Shown one piece after another: positions 6,210 through 11,512 of a DNA stretch of 11,512 nucleotides. A program made the translations under genes and the position numbers. Every line of letters begins with the position of its first letter. Positions within the stretch are counted from its first letter, which is position 1. The notes beneath the pieces were generated by a model. The model searched no databases. It saw nothing but the letters and a program-made list of their open reading frames with translations, and had not been told where the DNA came from. The DNA is from Nitrososphaerota archaeon (GTDB lineage Archaea > Thermoproteota > Nitrososphaeria > Nitrososphaerales > Gagatemarchaeaceae): NCBI GenBank assembly GCA_005877185.1, contig VBPQ01000052.1:1-11512 (forward strand), written 5' to 3'.

Positions 6210-6769
6210 TGCGTGTCCCTGACGCTTATCTCCGACCCGACCCGCCGCGTGATCTCGGCGACGAGTGTATCTCGGTTCTCGAGGCTCAGTGTGATGGTCG
6301 CCTCGCCGGAGATACTCTTCAGTTCTTCGATGAGAGGGTCATTCATCCTTTCGTGTACAACGGCAAGAATCGGCTTTCCGCTGGTGATGCAGACCCGAAG
6401 ACTCCGCCGAAAGTCTGGGCTTGTCAGCTCCATCGGTCCGATCTCATCGATGACTATCAAGTCTGCCTCCCTCGCGGCCCTCTCGAGCGCCCTCCCGCCC
6501 ACCGCGGAGAGGTCGTTCAGGTTTACCCTGTACCTCCCGACCCGAGGCCCCAGCCTGTTTGCGACAGACGCGAGCTCCCCTTCATCGTCCGTTAGGAGGT
6601 CGCGGATGCGGAAGCCTACTCTCTGACCGCTCACCCTCTTCTCGGAGGTCACGCAACCACCAACGACGATACCCCTCGAGCGCAGATTGAGGATGACCTT
6701 CGAGAAGAGTGTCGACTTTCCCATCCCGGGAGGACCGGTCACGAGCCAGATGTTACTCCGTCTCGACAA
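6206..6769 (-). CDS. THEP1-type nucleoside-triphosphatase
   Basis: 187 residues. The P-loop GPPGMGKST is at 12-20, followed by GGCVTSEKR and VGFRIRDL. The Walker B LIVIDEIGPMEL has D108 and E109. VCITSGKPILAVVHER completes the family pattern. THEP1 proteins hydrolyse ATP and GTP slowly in vitro and are widespread in archaea; the cellular role is unclear. The start is TTG at 6769, about 28 bases downstream of a minus-strand TATA-like box, which would make the transcript leaderless with a TTG start. The gene overlaps rnhB by 4 bases and diverges from trm1. Confidence 0.9.
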   Translation of the reverse strand: MSRRSNIWLVTGPPGMGKSTLFSKVILNLRSRGIVVGGCVTSEKRVSGQRVGFRIRDLLTDDEGELASVANRLGPRVGRYRVNLNDLSAVGGRALERAAREADLIVIDEIGPMELTSPDFRRSLRVCITSGKPILAVVHERMNDPLIEELKSISGEATITLSLENRDTLVAEITRRVGSEISVRDTH

Positions 6770-6782
6770 GCGTGAAGCAGTG

Positions 6783-6789
6783 TTTAAGA
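6783..6789 (+). promoter_or_regulatory. TATA box of trm1
   Basis: TTTAAGA at 6783-6789 is centred 28 bases before the trm1 ATG at 6814. With no room for a leader, trm1 is probably leaderless. Confidence 0.55.
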
Positions 6790-6793
6790 TGCG

Positions 6794-6800
6794 TCTAAAA
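6794..6800 (-). promoter_or_regulatory. TATA-like box of the THEP1-rnhB pair
   Basis: On the minus strand this reads TTTTAGA, centred 28 bases before the TTG start at 6769. It sits between the trm1 TATA box and the trm1 start, so the two divergent promoters are interleaved in a 44-base gap and may interfere with each other. Confidence 0.45.
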
Positions 6801-6813
6801 GCCTTCCAGACCC

Positions 6814-7998
6814 ATGAGCTCGCTCCGAAGGATCGTCGAGGGAAGGACGACCCTCTTCGTTCCTTCTGCGAGTCTCACGAGGACCGAGCCACCCACCACT
6901 CCCTTCTTCTTCAATCCCGCGGCGAGCGTAAACAGGGATATCTCTATCGCGATCACCGAGGCGGTCGGTGGTGGTGGCGGGACGTTTTGCGACTCTCTCG
7001 CGGGAGTGGGAGCGAGAGGAGTCAGGGTGGCGAACGAACTCTCTCGTCGGATGGATGTTACGATGGTCGACTTCAATCCTTCAGCGCTGCGGGTGGCCAA
7101 GAGGAACGCCAGAGCTAACTCCTTGAAGAGATGTGACTTTGTCAGGAGCGAAGCCAACACCTTCCTCTTCTCCAGGTTCAGGCGCGATTCGAAGTTCGAC
7201 TTCGTCGACATCGACCCCTTCGGCACACCCGTCCCGTACATGCAGGGAGCCTTCGGTGCGACGGCCGACGGCGGTGTCGTCTCCCTCACCTCCACCGACA
7301 CCGCGGTCCTCTGCGGAGTCTACCCGGAGGTATGCAGGAGGCGATACTCCTCGGTGCCCCTGAAGAACGATTTCAAGCACGAGACTGCACTGAGAATACT
7401 CCTGAACGCCTGCAGGAGGATCGCGGGAATGAACGATATCGGGATCGAGCCCATCGCTGCCCACAGTACCAGGCACTACCTGAGGGTCTATGCACGGGCG
7501 AGGGTAGGCGCGGCCCAGGCCGACCGGAGTCGCAGGCAGGAGGGCTTCATCGCATCCTGCGAGAGATGTGGAGAGAGAGGCTCTTCGAGTCTGCCGATGG
7601 TGAGGTGCGATGGCTGCGGCGCCAAGATTCTCTCCGCCGGACCACTCTGGAGAGGGCCCCTAATCGACCCTCGAATCGTAGGCGCTGCCCTGAACGTCTC
7701 CAGGATAGGCAATCTCGGCGGAGGGGCGAAGGCGCTAGAGGCGTTGCTCGGCGTGGAGCATTTCCCGCCGTACAGCTACAGCGTGGAGAGAATCACCTCC
7801 GCTCTCAAGGTTCCTGGCGTGTCGCAGTCCGAGGTGATGAGAAGGTTAGCTTCAAACGGATACAGAGTGATGAGACAACCCTTTGAGAAGACCGGCTTCA
7901 AGACGGATGCTAGTTACGGGGCGGTCGCGGAGGCTGTCTCGGCCGTGTCGAGGGACGCGGATGTAGAGGATGCACCGCTCCAAGCGAGACCGACGTAG
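6814..7998 (+). CDS. trm1: tRNA (guanine-26 N2,N2)-dimethyltransferase Trm1
   Basis: 394 residues. FFNPAASVNRDIS at the N-terminus, the SAM motif CDSLAGVGARG (about 59-69), MVDFNPSALRVAKRN, the catalytic region FVDIDPFGTP (129-139), SLTSTDTAVLCG, and the archaeal/eukaryal Trm1 signature AAHSTRHYLRVY. Cys249, 252, 265 and 268 form a zinc-binding pair of CxxC motifs. The enzyme methylates G26 of tRNA, once or twice. The typical family end FEKTGFKTDA is followed by about 28 extra residues. The coding region for this tail overlaps the tail of the convergent rlmE gene by 85 bp. ATG 6814 is supported by the TATA spacing. Confidence 0.95.
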   Translation: MSSLRRIVEGRTTLFVPSASLTRTEPPTTPFFFNPAASVNRDISIAITEAVGGGGGTFCDSLAGVGARGVRVANELSRRMDVTMVDFNPSALRVAKRNARANSLKRCDFVRSEANTFLFSRFRRDSKFDFVDIDPFGTPVPYMQGAFGATADGGVVSLTSTDTAVLCGVYPEVCRRRYSSVPLKNDFKHETALRILLNACRRIAGMNDIGIEPIAAHSTRHYLRVYARARVGAAQADRSRRQEGFIASCERCGERGSSSLPMVRCDGCGAKILSAGPLWRGPLIDPRIVGAALNVSRIGNLGGGAKALEALLGVEHFPPYSYSVERITSALKVPGVSQSEVMRRLASNGYRVMRQPFEKTGFKTDASYGAVAEAVSAVSRDADVEDAPLQARPT

Positions 7999-8570
7999 TA
8001 CAATTCCGAACTCTCCCTCCGGCTTGCGCGCGGCTTCATCGTTCTTACCTCCTTGAACCTCCCGGTGAGCTCCCTTCTGACCTCCCCGGATCTTTCGCCT
8101 TCGAAGACCTTGAAGAATCCATTCCCTCCCTTCTTCAAGAGCGTCTCACCGAGCGAGAGGACCCTCTCAGTCATCTCGACCTGCCTGAAGTGGTCCAGCT
8201 CCCATATTCCCGAGACTGAGGGCGCAAGGTCCGAGAGGATGACATCGGCAGCACGCCCGCCCAGGACCTTCGATACCTCCCCGCCCAAAGACTCGTCGTA
8301 TACATCTAGCCTCAAGGTCTTCAGGTTCTTGCCCTTCAACGATATTTCCCTCAAATCCACCCCGACGACGAGCCCCGAATCACCGACGATTCTCGAACAG
8401 ACCTGCAGCCAGCCGCCCGGCGCGGCGCCGAAGTCGACCACTCTGTTACCGCGGCCTATGATCCCGTATCTCTCGTTGGCCTCGATCAGTTTGTACGCCG
8501 CCCTGCTCTTGAACCCCTCCTCCTTGGCGAGCCTGCGATAGAGGTCCCGACGGGCGTCTTGAAGTCTCAA
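7914..8570 (-). CDS. rlmE: RlmE/FtsJ-family RNA 2'-O-methyltransferase
   Basis: 218 residues. The N-terminus GFKSRAAYKLIE, the SAM motif VVDFGAAPGGWLQV (44-57), LSDLAPSVSG, FFKVFEG and SSELYYVGL give the K-D-K-E catalytic tetrad (K27, D114, K154, E189). In bacteria RlmE methylates U2552 of 23S rRNA; archaeal members are usually assigned the equivalent 23S site, but a tRNA target as in Trm7 cannot be excluded. The start TTG at 8570 overlaps the cytidine deaminase stop as TTGA. The last about 24 residues (Ala/Ser/Thr-rich) extend past the usual family end and are encoded antisense to the trm1 tail. This is the last gene of the long minus-strand operon. Confidence 0.92.
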   Translation of the reverse strand: MRLQDARRDLYRRLAKEEGFKSRAAYKLIEANERYGIIGRGNRVVDFGAAPGGWLQVCSRIVGDSGLVVGVDLREISLKGKNLKTLRLDVYDESLGGEVSKVLGGRAADVILSDLAPSVSGIWELDHFRQVEMTERVLSLGETLLKKGGNGFFKVFEGERSGEVRRELTGRFKEVRTMKPRASRRESSELYYVGLAWSGASSTSASLDTAETASATAP

Positions 8571-8995
8571 CTCTTCTTTGCAAGGCTCGAGGGGTTAAAA
8601 GCCTCTGGGAGGAGCTTCTCGGCGGTCGTCTCTGACCTGTATCCGTCGTCGAGCCCTACCCTGATTATTCTAAGCCTCGGGTTGAATTGGACCATGACCT
8701 GCCTGCACGCGCCGCAAGGCCTCGTGAAATCCTCAGAGTCTCCCACTATCGAGATTGAAACAAGCTCCCTGCGTCCCTCCGAGACGGCCTTGAAGATGGC
8801 CGTCCTCTCGGCGCAGTTCGATAACCCGTAGGAGCTGTTCTCGATGTTGCAGCCCGCGTAGATGCTCCCATCCCGGGCAAGGACCGCGGCGCCTATCTTC
8901 ACCCGCGAGTACGGGGAGTATGCCTTAGACCTCGCCTCCCGGGCACGCCGGATGAGCTCTTCCTCCGGAGAACCCCTCCTCACCACTCGGCCCAA
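8567..8995 (-). CDS. cdd: Cytidine deaminase (homotetrameric, zinc-dependent)
   Basis: 142 residues. AYSPYSRVKIGAAVLA, GCNIENSSYGLSNCAERTA-F with zinc ligand C61 and catalytic E63, and PCGACRQV with C94 and C97. These are the standard signatures of the short tetrameric enzyme. It deaminates cytidine and deoxycytidine to uridine and deoxyuridine in pyrimidine salvage. The start TTG at 8995 lies 7 bases after the stop of the TFE-beta/RPC34-like gene. In-frame GTG codons at residues 4 and 5 are alternatives, since no Shine-Dalgarno site clearly precedes the TTG. It is the only metabolic gene in an operon otherwise devoted to translation, transcription and RNA modification. Confidence 0.95.
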   Translation of the reverse strand: MGRVVRRGSPEEELIRRAREARSKAYSPYSRVKIGAAVLARDGSIYAGCNIENSSYGLSNCAERTAIFKAVSEGRRELVSISIVGDSEDFTRPCGACRQVMVQFNPRLRIIRVGLDDGYRSETTAEKLLPEAFNPSSLAKKS

Positions 8996-9002
8996 CCCGC
9001 GG

Positions 9003-9398
9003 CTATGTGGTTACAGGCGCGACGGTCTGCGTCAGTTCTCTGAACTCCTTCATCGCCCAGGGGCCGATCCATGGGCAGTTGTAGGGGCCAATCTCGCCAT
9101 CGATCGAGCACTTCGATTCGAACTGGCAGACGATGCAGGGCGCTTTCTCGATCGAGGCCATGTCTGTGGGGAATCGCAACGGGGTCAGCTTGTACGTCCA
9201 CCTTCCCTCCTCGAGCACCTTCACTCGTCCGATTAGCCCTCTCCTCTCGAGCCTTATCGCCAGCCTCGAGCCGTCCCTGCTAGTCAGCCCGAGTTCTTTC
9301 CAGATCTCGCTCTGAAGAACACCATCCTTCCCCCGCTCGACAACAAGTTTGTAGACCCTCGAAGTGAGGTCGACTAGTTCCTCCTCCGTCCGCTCCAC
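9003..9398 (-). CDS. TFE-beta/RPC34-like winged-helix protein with a four-cysteine cluster motif
   Basis: 131 residues from GTG 9398. Residues about 7-75 form a winged helix with a Pol III RPC34/RPC39 flavour: VYKLVVERGKDGVLQSEIW, LGLTSRDGSRLAIRLERRGLI and VLEEGRWTYKL in outline. The C-terminal part has C88, C91, C97 and C108 (CIVC, C, NCPW). The archaeal RPC34/TFE-beta family is known to carry a four-cysteine [4Fe-4S] cluster, and it works with TFE-alpha to help open the promoter during initiation. The position directly after tfb fits a basal transcription role. The frame stays open upstream as a Lys/Pro/Glu-rich linker back to a CTG that overlaps the tfb stop as CTGA, so the true protein may have 27 more residues (start 9479). 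A different wHTH-FeS family is possible. Confidence 0.75.
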   Translation of the reverse strand: MERTEEELVDLTSRVYKLVVERGKDGVLQSEIWKELGLTSRDGSRLAIRLERRGLIGRVKVLEEGRWTYKLTPLRFPTDMASIEKAPCIVCQFESKCSIDGEIGPYNCPWIGPWAMKEFRELTQTVAPVTT

Positions 9399-9475
9399 TG
9401 GCTGAGGTGGGGGAACGTCGGGTTCCTCCTCTGCCTTGGGAGAGTTGTTCTTGGGTGGTTTTTTGCCCTTTTCCT

Positions 9476-10420
9476 TCAGTCCGATCCACTCACTTCTTGC
9501 CGAATCACGTAGTTATCGAGAATCTCTCTGCACCTGTTCCGGACGGTCACCTCGGTCACCTCCGCGAACTCCGCTACCTCTCGCTGCGGAAGGTGCTCCC
9601 CGAGCATTACAGACGAAAGGTAAACGTAAGCCGCCGCGAGGCCTGCCGGAGCCTTTCCGCTCGATATCTTCGAGTCGTTCGTCTTTCTTGATAGCGTCAG
9701 GGCGAGATGCTCGACCCTAGGGTCTATCTTCGCCATGTTGACAAGCTTGGAGATGTACTTCTCCACCGACGGCGGAGGGACGTATGTCTTCTCGACGTCC
9801 TTCAAGACGAGCCTGAAATATCTCGCCACGCTCCCCTTTTCCAGACCGGCCCCGCGCGCGACCTCCTTCAGGGTTCTGCTCACGCCGCACTTCCTGCAAG
9901 CCAGGTAGACCGTCGCGGCCGTCATTCCCAAGATGGATTTGCTCTTGGCGACTTTCATCCTCGCTGACGTCCTGTAGATCTGCGCCGCGGTCTCCGCGAC
10001 GTTCTGGGGTAGGTTCAGACTCTCGCAGAGTTCGCTTATTTTCGAGAGAACGTTTGCAAGCCCTCTCTCCTCGCTGGATATCGTCCTGATCCTCGACTGC
10101 CACTTCTTCATCTTCTCAACGCTTGCCCTCATCGCCGGGTCGAGGTACTTGCCGTGCGAGTCGCGCATCGTCGCGCTGATCTCCGTCGTCAGCCCGAGGT
10201 CATGGAGGACGAGCGTCGTCGGGGAGCCTACCCTCACTCTCTTGTTCTTCTCTTCGAGGTCCATCGCCTTCCACTCCGGCCCTTCATCGGCGGGAGCGAA
10301 CGTGACGTAGCCGCAGTTCGGGCAGACGAGTTCCCCCTTCTCTGCGTCCCCTATGAGGCGGTTCCCGCAGACAGGGCAGGAAGTACGGAAGACGCCGTCC
10401 TCAGACTTGGCTTCCCACAA
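9476..10420 (-). CDS. tfb: Transcription initiation factor TFB (TFIIB)
   Basis: 314 residues. The N-terminal zinc ribbon has C15, C18, C33 and C36. The B-reader/linker region follows (EGPEWKAMDLEEKNKR, VGSPTT, DLGLTTEI). Then come two cyclin-like repeats (about 115-205 and 210-305), with GMTAATVYLACRKCGVSRTLKEV in outline in the first and AGLAAAYVYLS plus REVAEFAEVTEVTVRNRCREI in the second. TFB binds TBP-TATA-BRE and recruits RNA polymerase. Only TTG 10420 offers an upstream start before the zinc ribbon. ATGAGGAGAT directly precedes it, which is Shine-Dalgarno-like but very close. It follows gar1 by 11 bases in the same operon. Confidence 0.96.
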   Translation of the reverse strand: MWEAKSEDGVFRTSCPVCGNRLIGDAEKGELVCPNCGYVTFAPADEGPEWKAMDLEEKNKRVRVGSPTTLVLHDLGLTTEISATMRDSHGKYLDPAMRASVEKMKKWQSRIRTISSEERGLANVLSKISELCESLNLPQNVAETAAQIYRTSARMKVAKSKSILGMTAATVYLACRKCGVSRTLKEVARGAGLEKGSVARYFRLVLKDVEKTYVPPPSVEKYISKLVNMAKIDPRVEHLALTLSRKTNDSKISSGKAPAGLAAAYVYLSSVMLGEHLPQREVAEFAEVTEVTVRNRCREILDNYVIRQEVSGSD

Positions 10421-10431
10421 ATCTCCTCATC

Positions 10432-10656
10432 TCAATTGTCTAGGAAGACCCGGTCTCCCTTCTTGCCGCTGACTCGGCTGCTCGTCGGCGCGGCGGAGGC
10501 GTAGGGGTGGCTCGACGGCCCGATCATCTCGACCACCCTTCCAAGTCTTCGACCCTTTGAATCCAGGAGGATTGAGCCAGCCACCACCTGAACTGAGAGA
10601 CGAAAAATCAGCCTTCCGCTCTTAGCTCTGTGGAGAAATTCGCCTACATCTTGCAA
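10432..10656 (-). CDS. gar1: Gar1, H/ACA RNP subunit
   Basis: 74 residues, a compact archaeal Gar1. It begins MQDVGEFLHRAKSGRLIFRL and contains the beta-barrel core GSILLDSKGRRLGRVVEMIGP, then HPYASA and GDRVFLDN in outline, all family features. Gar1 binds the Cbf5 pseudouridine synthase and controls its thumb loop in H/ACA guide RNPs. The start is TTG at 10656. An AGGTGAG Shine-Dalgarno-like site at 10684-10678 is far from this TTG but close to an in-frame CTG (10674), so a slightly longer N-terminus cannot be excluded; the family consensus favours the TTG. It lies 28 bases after SRP19. Confidence 0.92.
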   Translation of the reverse strand: MQDVGEFLHRAKSGRLIFRLSVQVVAGSILLDSKGRRLGRVVEMIGPSSHPYASAAPTSSRVSGKKGDRVFLDN

Positions 10657-10684
10657 GATTGGCAGAAAAGTCAGATGCTCACCT

Positions 10685-10993
10685 TTAAACTTTCCTTGTG
10701 GCCTTCTGCTCTTCGCCGCGGACGACGGAGAGCTGCCTCGCTATCTTGACGAGAAGCTTCTGCTTCGTCCCCTCCTTCCTTACCGAGACGTAACCGGACC
10801 CGGTTCTGGCCGACCTGGGGAAGGTCGCCGCCTGCGGCTTGGGGTCGAGGGCGAGTCTCCTGCAGGCCTCCTCCAGTTCCTTGAGCGCCGGCGACCTTAT
10901 AGCCGCGTCGAGAGGCACCCTCCTTCCCTGCCTCCGCTTGAGCTCCGAGTTGAAGTACTCGAGCCAGATCACGAAGCGTTCGTATGCCTTCAA
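10685..10993 (-). CDS. srp19: Signal recognition particle protein SRP19
   Basis: 102 residues. FVIWLEYFNSELKRRQGRRVP followed by LDAAIRSPALKEL and a basic C-terminal half is the SRP19 pattern (xxVIWPxYFD.. GRRVP; here Leu replaces the usual Pro of VIWP). SRP19 binds helices 6 and 8 of SRP RNA and enables SRP54 binding for co-translational targeting to the membrane. The start TTG at 10993 overlaps the S8e stop codon as TTGA. The C-terminus is slightly extended (GEEQKATRKV). Confidence 0.93.
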   Translation of the reverse strand: MKAYERFVIWLEYFNSELKRRQGRRVPLDAAIRSPALKELEEACRRLALDPKPQAATFPRSARTGSGYVSVRKEGTKQKLLVKIARQLSVVRGEEQKATRKV

Positions 10994-11388
10994 CGCGGCT
11001 TGACGACGACGAGGACCGCGTTCACCGCGCCGTCGTCGCTCGGGCGCGACACGACCTTTGCCTCACCGACTTCAGTCTCGATCGTCGCTCCCTTCGTGAT
11101 TACGCCTCGCCTCCCGTAATCCCTGTTTGCCGGGCTGGATTTCACTCTGATGATCCTCGCCCGGACTACCTTACCGGCAGTCGGGTCGGCGACGTTCGCA
11201 GAATCGACTGAACTCAGTCCGACCGAGACCCTGCCACCTCTTCTTCTGGACAATCGCTTCGCGAGCGGGCCGACGACCGGTTCAAGAGGATATCCATCCC
11301 TCTCGTAGGCTCGCCTTCCACGAGCCTTCTGCGTCCTCCCGCCCGTCGTCTTTCGTTTTCTAAGATTCTCGAGGGACCTAGCCGTCAC
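10990..11388 (-). CDS. rps8e: Ribosomal protein S8e (eS8)
   Basis: 132 residues, the normal archaeal length. SLENLRKRKTTGGRTQKARG at the N-terminus, then SSVDSANVADPTAGK, RIIRVKSSPANRDYGRRGVI and ITKGATIETEVGEAKV in overlapping outline, and the end DDGAVNAVLVVV. It is a small-subunit protein. GTG 11388 is preceded by GGTGAG at 11396-11391, a Shine-Dalgarno match with very short spacing. A TATA-like TTAAC near 11428-11424 could provide a promoter of its own, overlapping the stop of the gene upstream. Its stop overlaps the SRP19 start. Confidence 0.95.
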   Translation of the reverse strand: MTARSLENLRKRKTTGGRTQKARGRRAYERDGYPLEPVVGPLAKRLSRRRGGRVSVGLSSVDSANVADPTAGKVVRARIIRVKSSPANRDYGRRGVITKGATIETEVGEAKVVSRPSDDGAVNAVLVVVKPR

Positions 11389-11390
11389 GT

Positions 11391-11430
11391 CTCACCGAAT
11401 ATGAGGGCGTCACCCGCGCTGGGTGTTAAG
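11391..11430 (-). promoter_or_regulatory. Possible S8e promoter and Shine-Dalgarno site
   Basis: On the minus strand, CTTAAC (11430-11425) would place transcription start near 11400, giving a leader of about 12 bases that contains GGTGAG just before GTG 11388. The box overlaps the stop codon of the upstream gene, so readthrough from that gene is equally possible. Confidence 0.35.
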
Positions 11431-11512
11431 GATTTCCTCCTCCGCTCCATCTCGTGTTCAGGTTCTTGCCTTCAAGCTGCTTCTTGAGGAGAGTGACCTC
11501 TGGGCTGAGCCC
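11426..11512 (-). CDS. C-terminal end of an unidentified protein (partial at the window edge)
   Basis: The last 28 codons of an open frame enter from the right edge: GLSPEVTLLKKQLEGKNL, then NTRWSGGGNP and a TAA at 11428-11426. The lysine-rich amphipathic stretch and GC-ending codons look like a real protein end, and it sits 37 bases before S8e in the operon direction. Too little is present to assign a family. Confidence 0.45.
   Translation of the reverse strand, partial: GLSPEVTLLKKQLEGKNLNTRWSGGGNP

Noticed and set aside
9280..9489. A 69-codon minus-strand frame between tfb and the TFE-beta/RPC34-like gene
   Set aside because: It overlaps both genes in a third frame and shows no family resemblance; the charged linker in the TFE-beta/RPC34-like frame is the better reading.

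Overview
The window is archaeal and GC-rich. The gene content (TFB, a TFE-beta/RPC34-like protein, SRP19, S8e, S30e, Gar1, Nop5, fibrillarin, archaeal Trm1, Elp3) and the S8e N-terminus (SLENLRKRK-TGG type) fit the Nitrososphaeria/Thaumarchaeota side of TACK archaea. This placement is from memory of the families, not from a search.

Layout. (1) 124-984 (+): a two-domain rhodanese. (2) 991-3515 (-): a compact unit transcribed as S30e, then elp3, then a GcvH-like/TusA-like fusion, converging on the rhodanese. (3) 3748-5564 (+): nop5 and fibrillarin, the box C/D 2'-O-methylation core. (4) 5565-6769 (-): a THEP1-type NTPase and RNase HII. (5) 6814-7998 (+): trm1. (6) 7914-11512 (-): one long probable operon read as [unidentified 3' end], S8e, SRP19, gar1, tfb, TFE-beta/RPC34-like, cytidine deaminase, rlmE-like 2'-O-methyltransferase, with gaps of 77 bases or less. 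Most of the window concerns RNA modification, ribosome and RNP assembly, and basal transcription.

Main discovery. The gene for ribosomal protein S30e (minus strand, 3515-3283) is broken into three reading frames. Removing two short segments (46 and 19 nt) restores a normal 55-residue S30e whose N-terminus reads MPTHGSLTKAGKVRSQTPK. Both segments are bounded by archaeal bulge-helix-bulge geometry (two 3-nt bulges separated by a 4-bp helix), and in both the cuts that restore the protein lie after the second base of each bulge. I read this as a ribosomal protein gene with two BHB introns processed by the tRNA splicing machinery.

Other points. A GcvH-like domain without its lipoyl lysine is fused to a TusA-like domain beside a rhodanese and Elp3. 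There is a strong habit of NTGA stop/start overlaps with ATG, GTG, TTG and possibly CTG starts, and TTG is the commonest start. trm1 and rlmE overlap tail to tail by 85 bp. THEP1 and trm1 diverge from closely spaced, apparently leaderless promoters.
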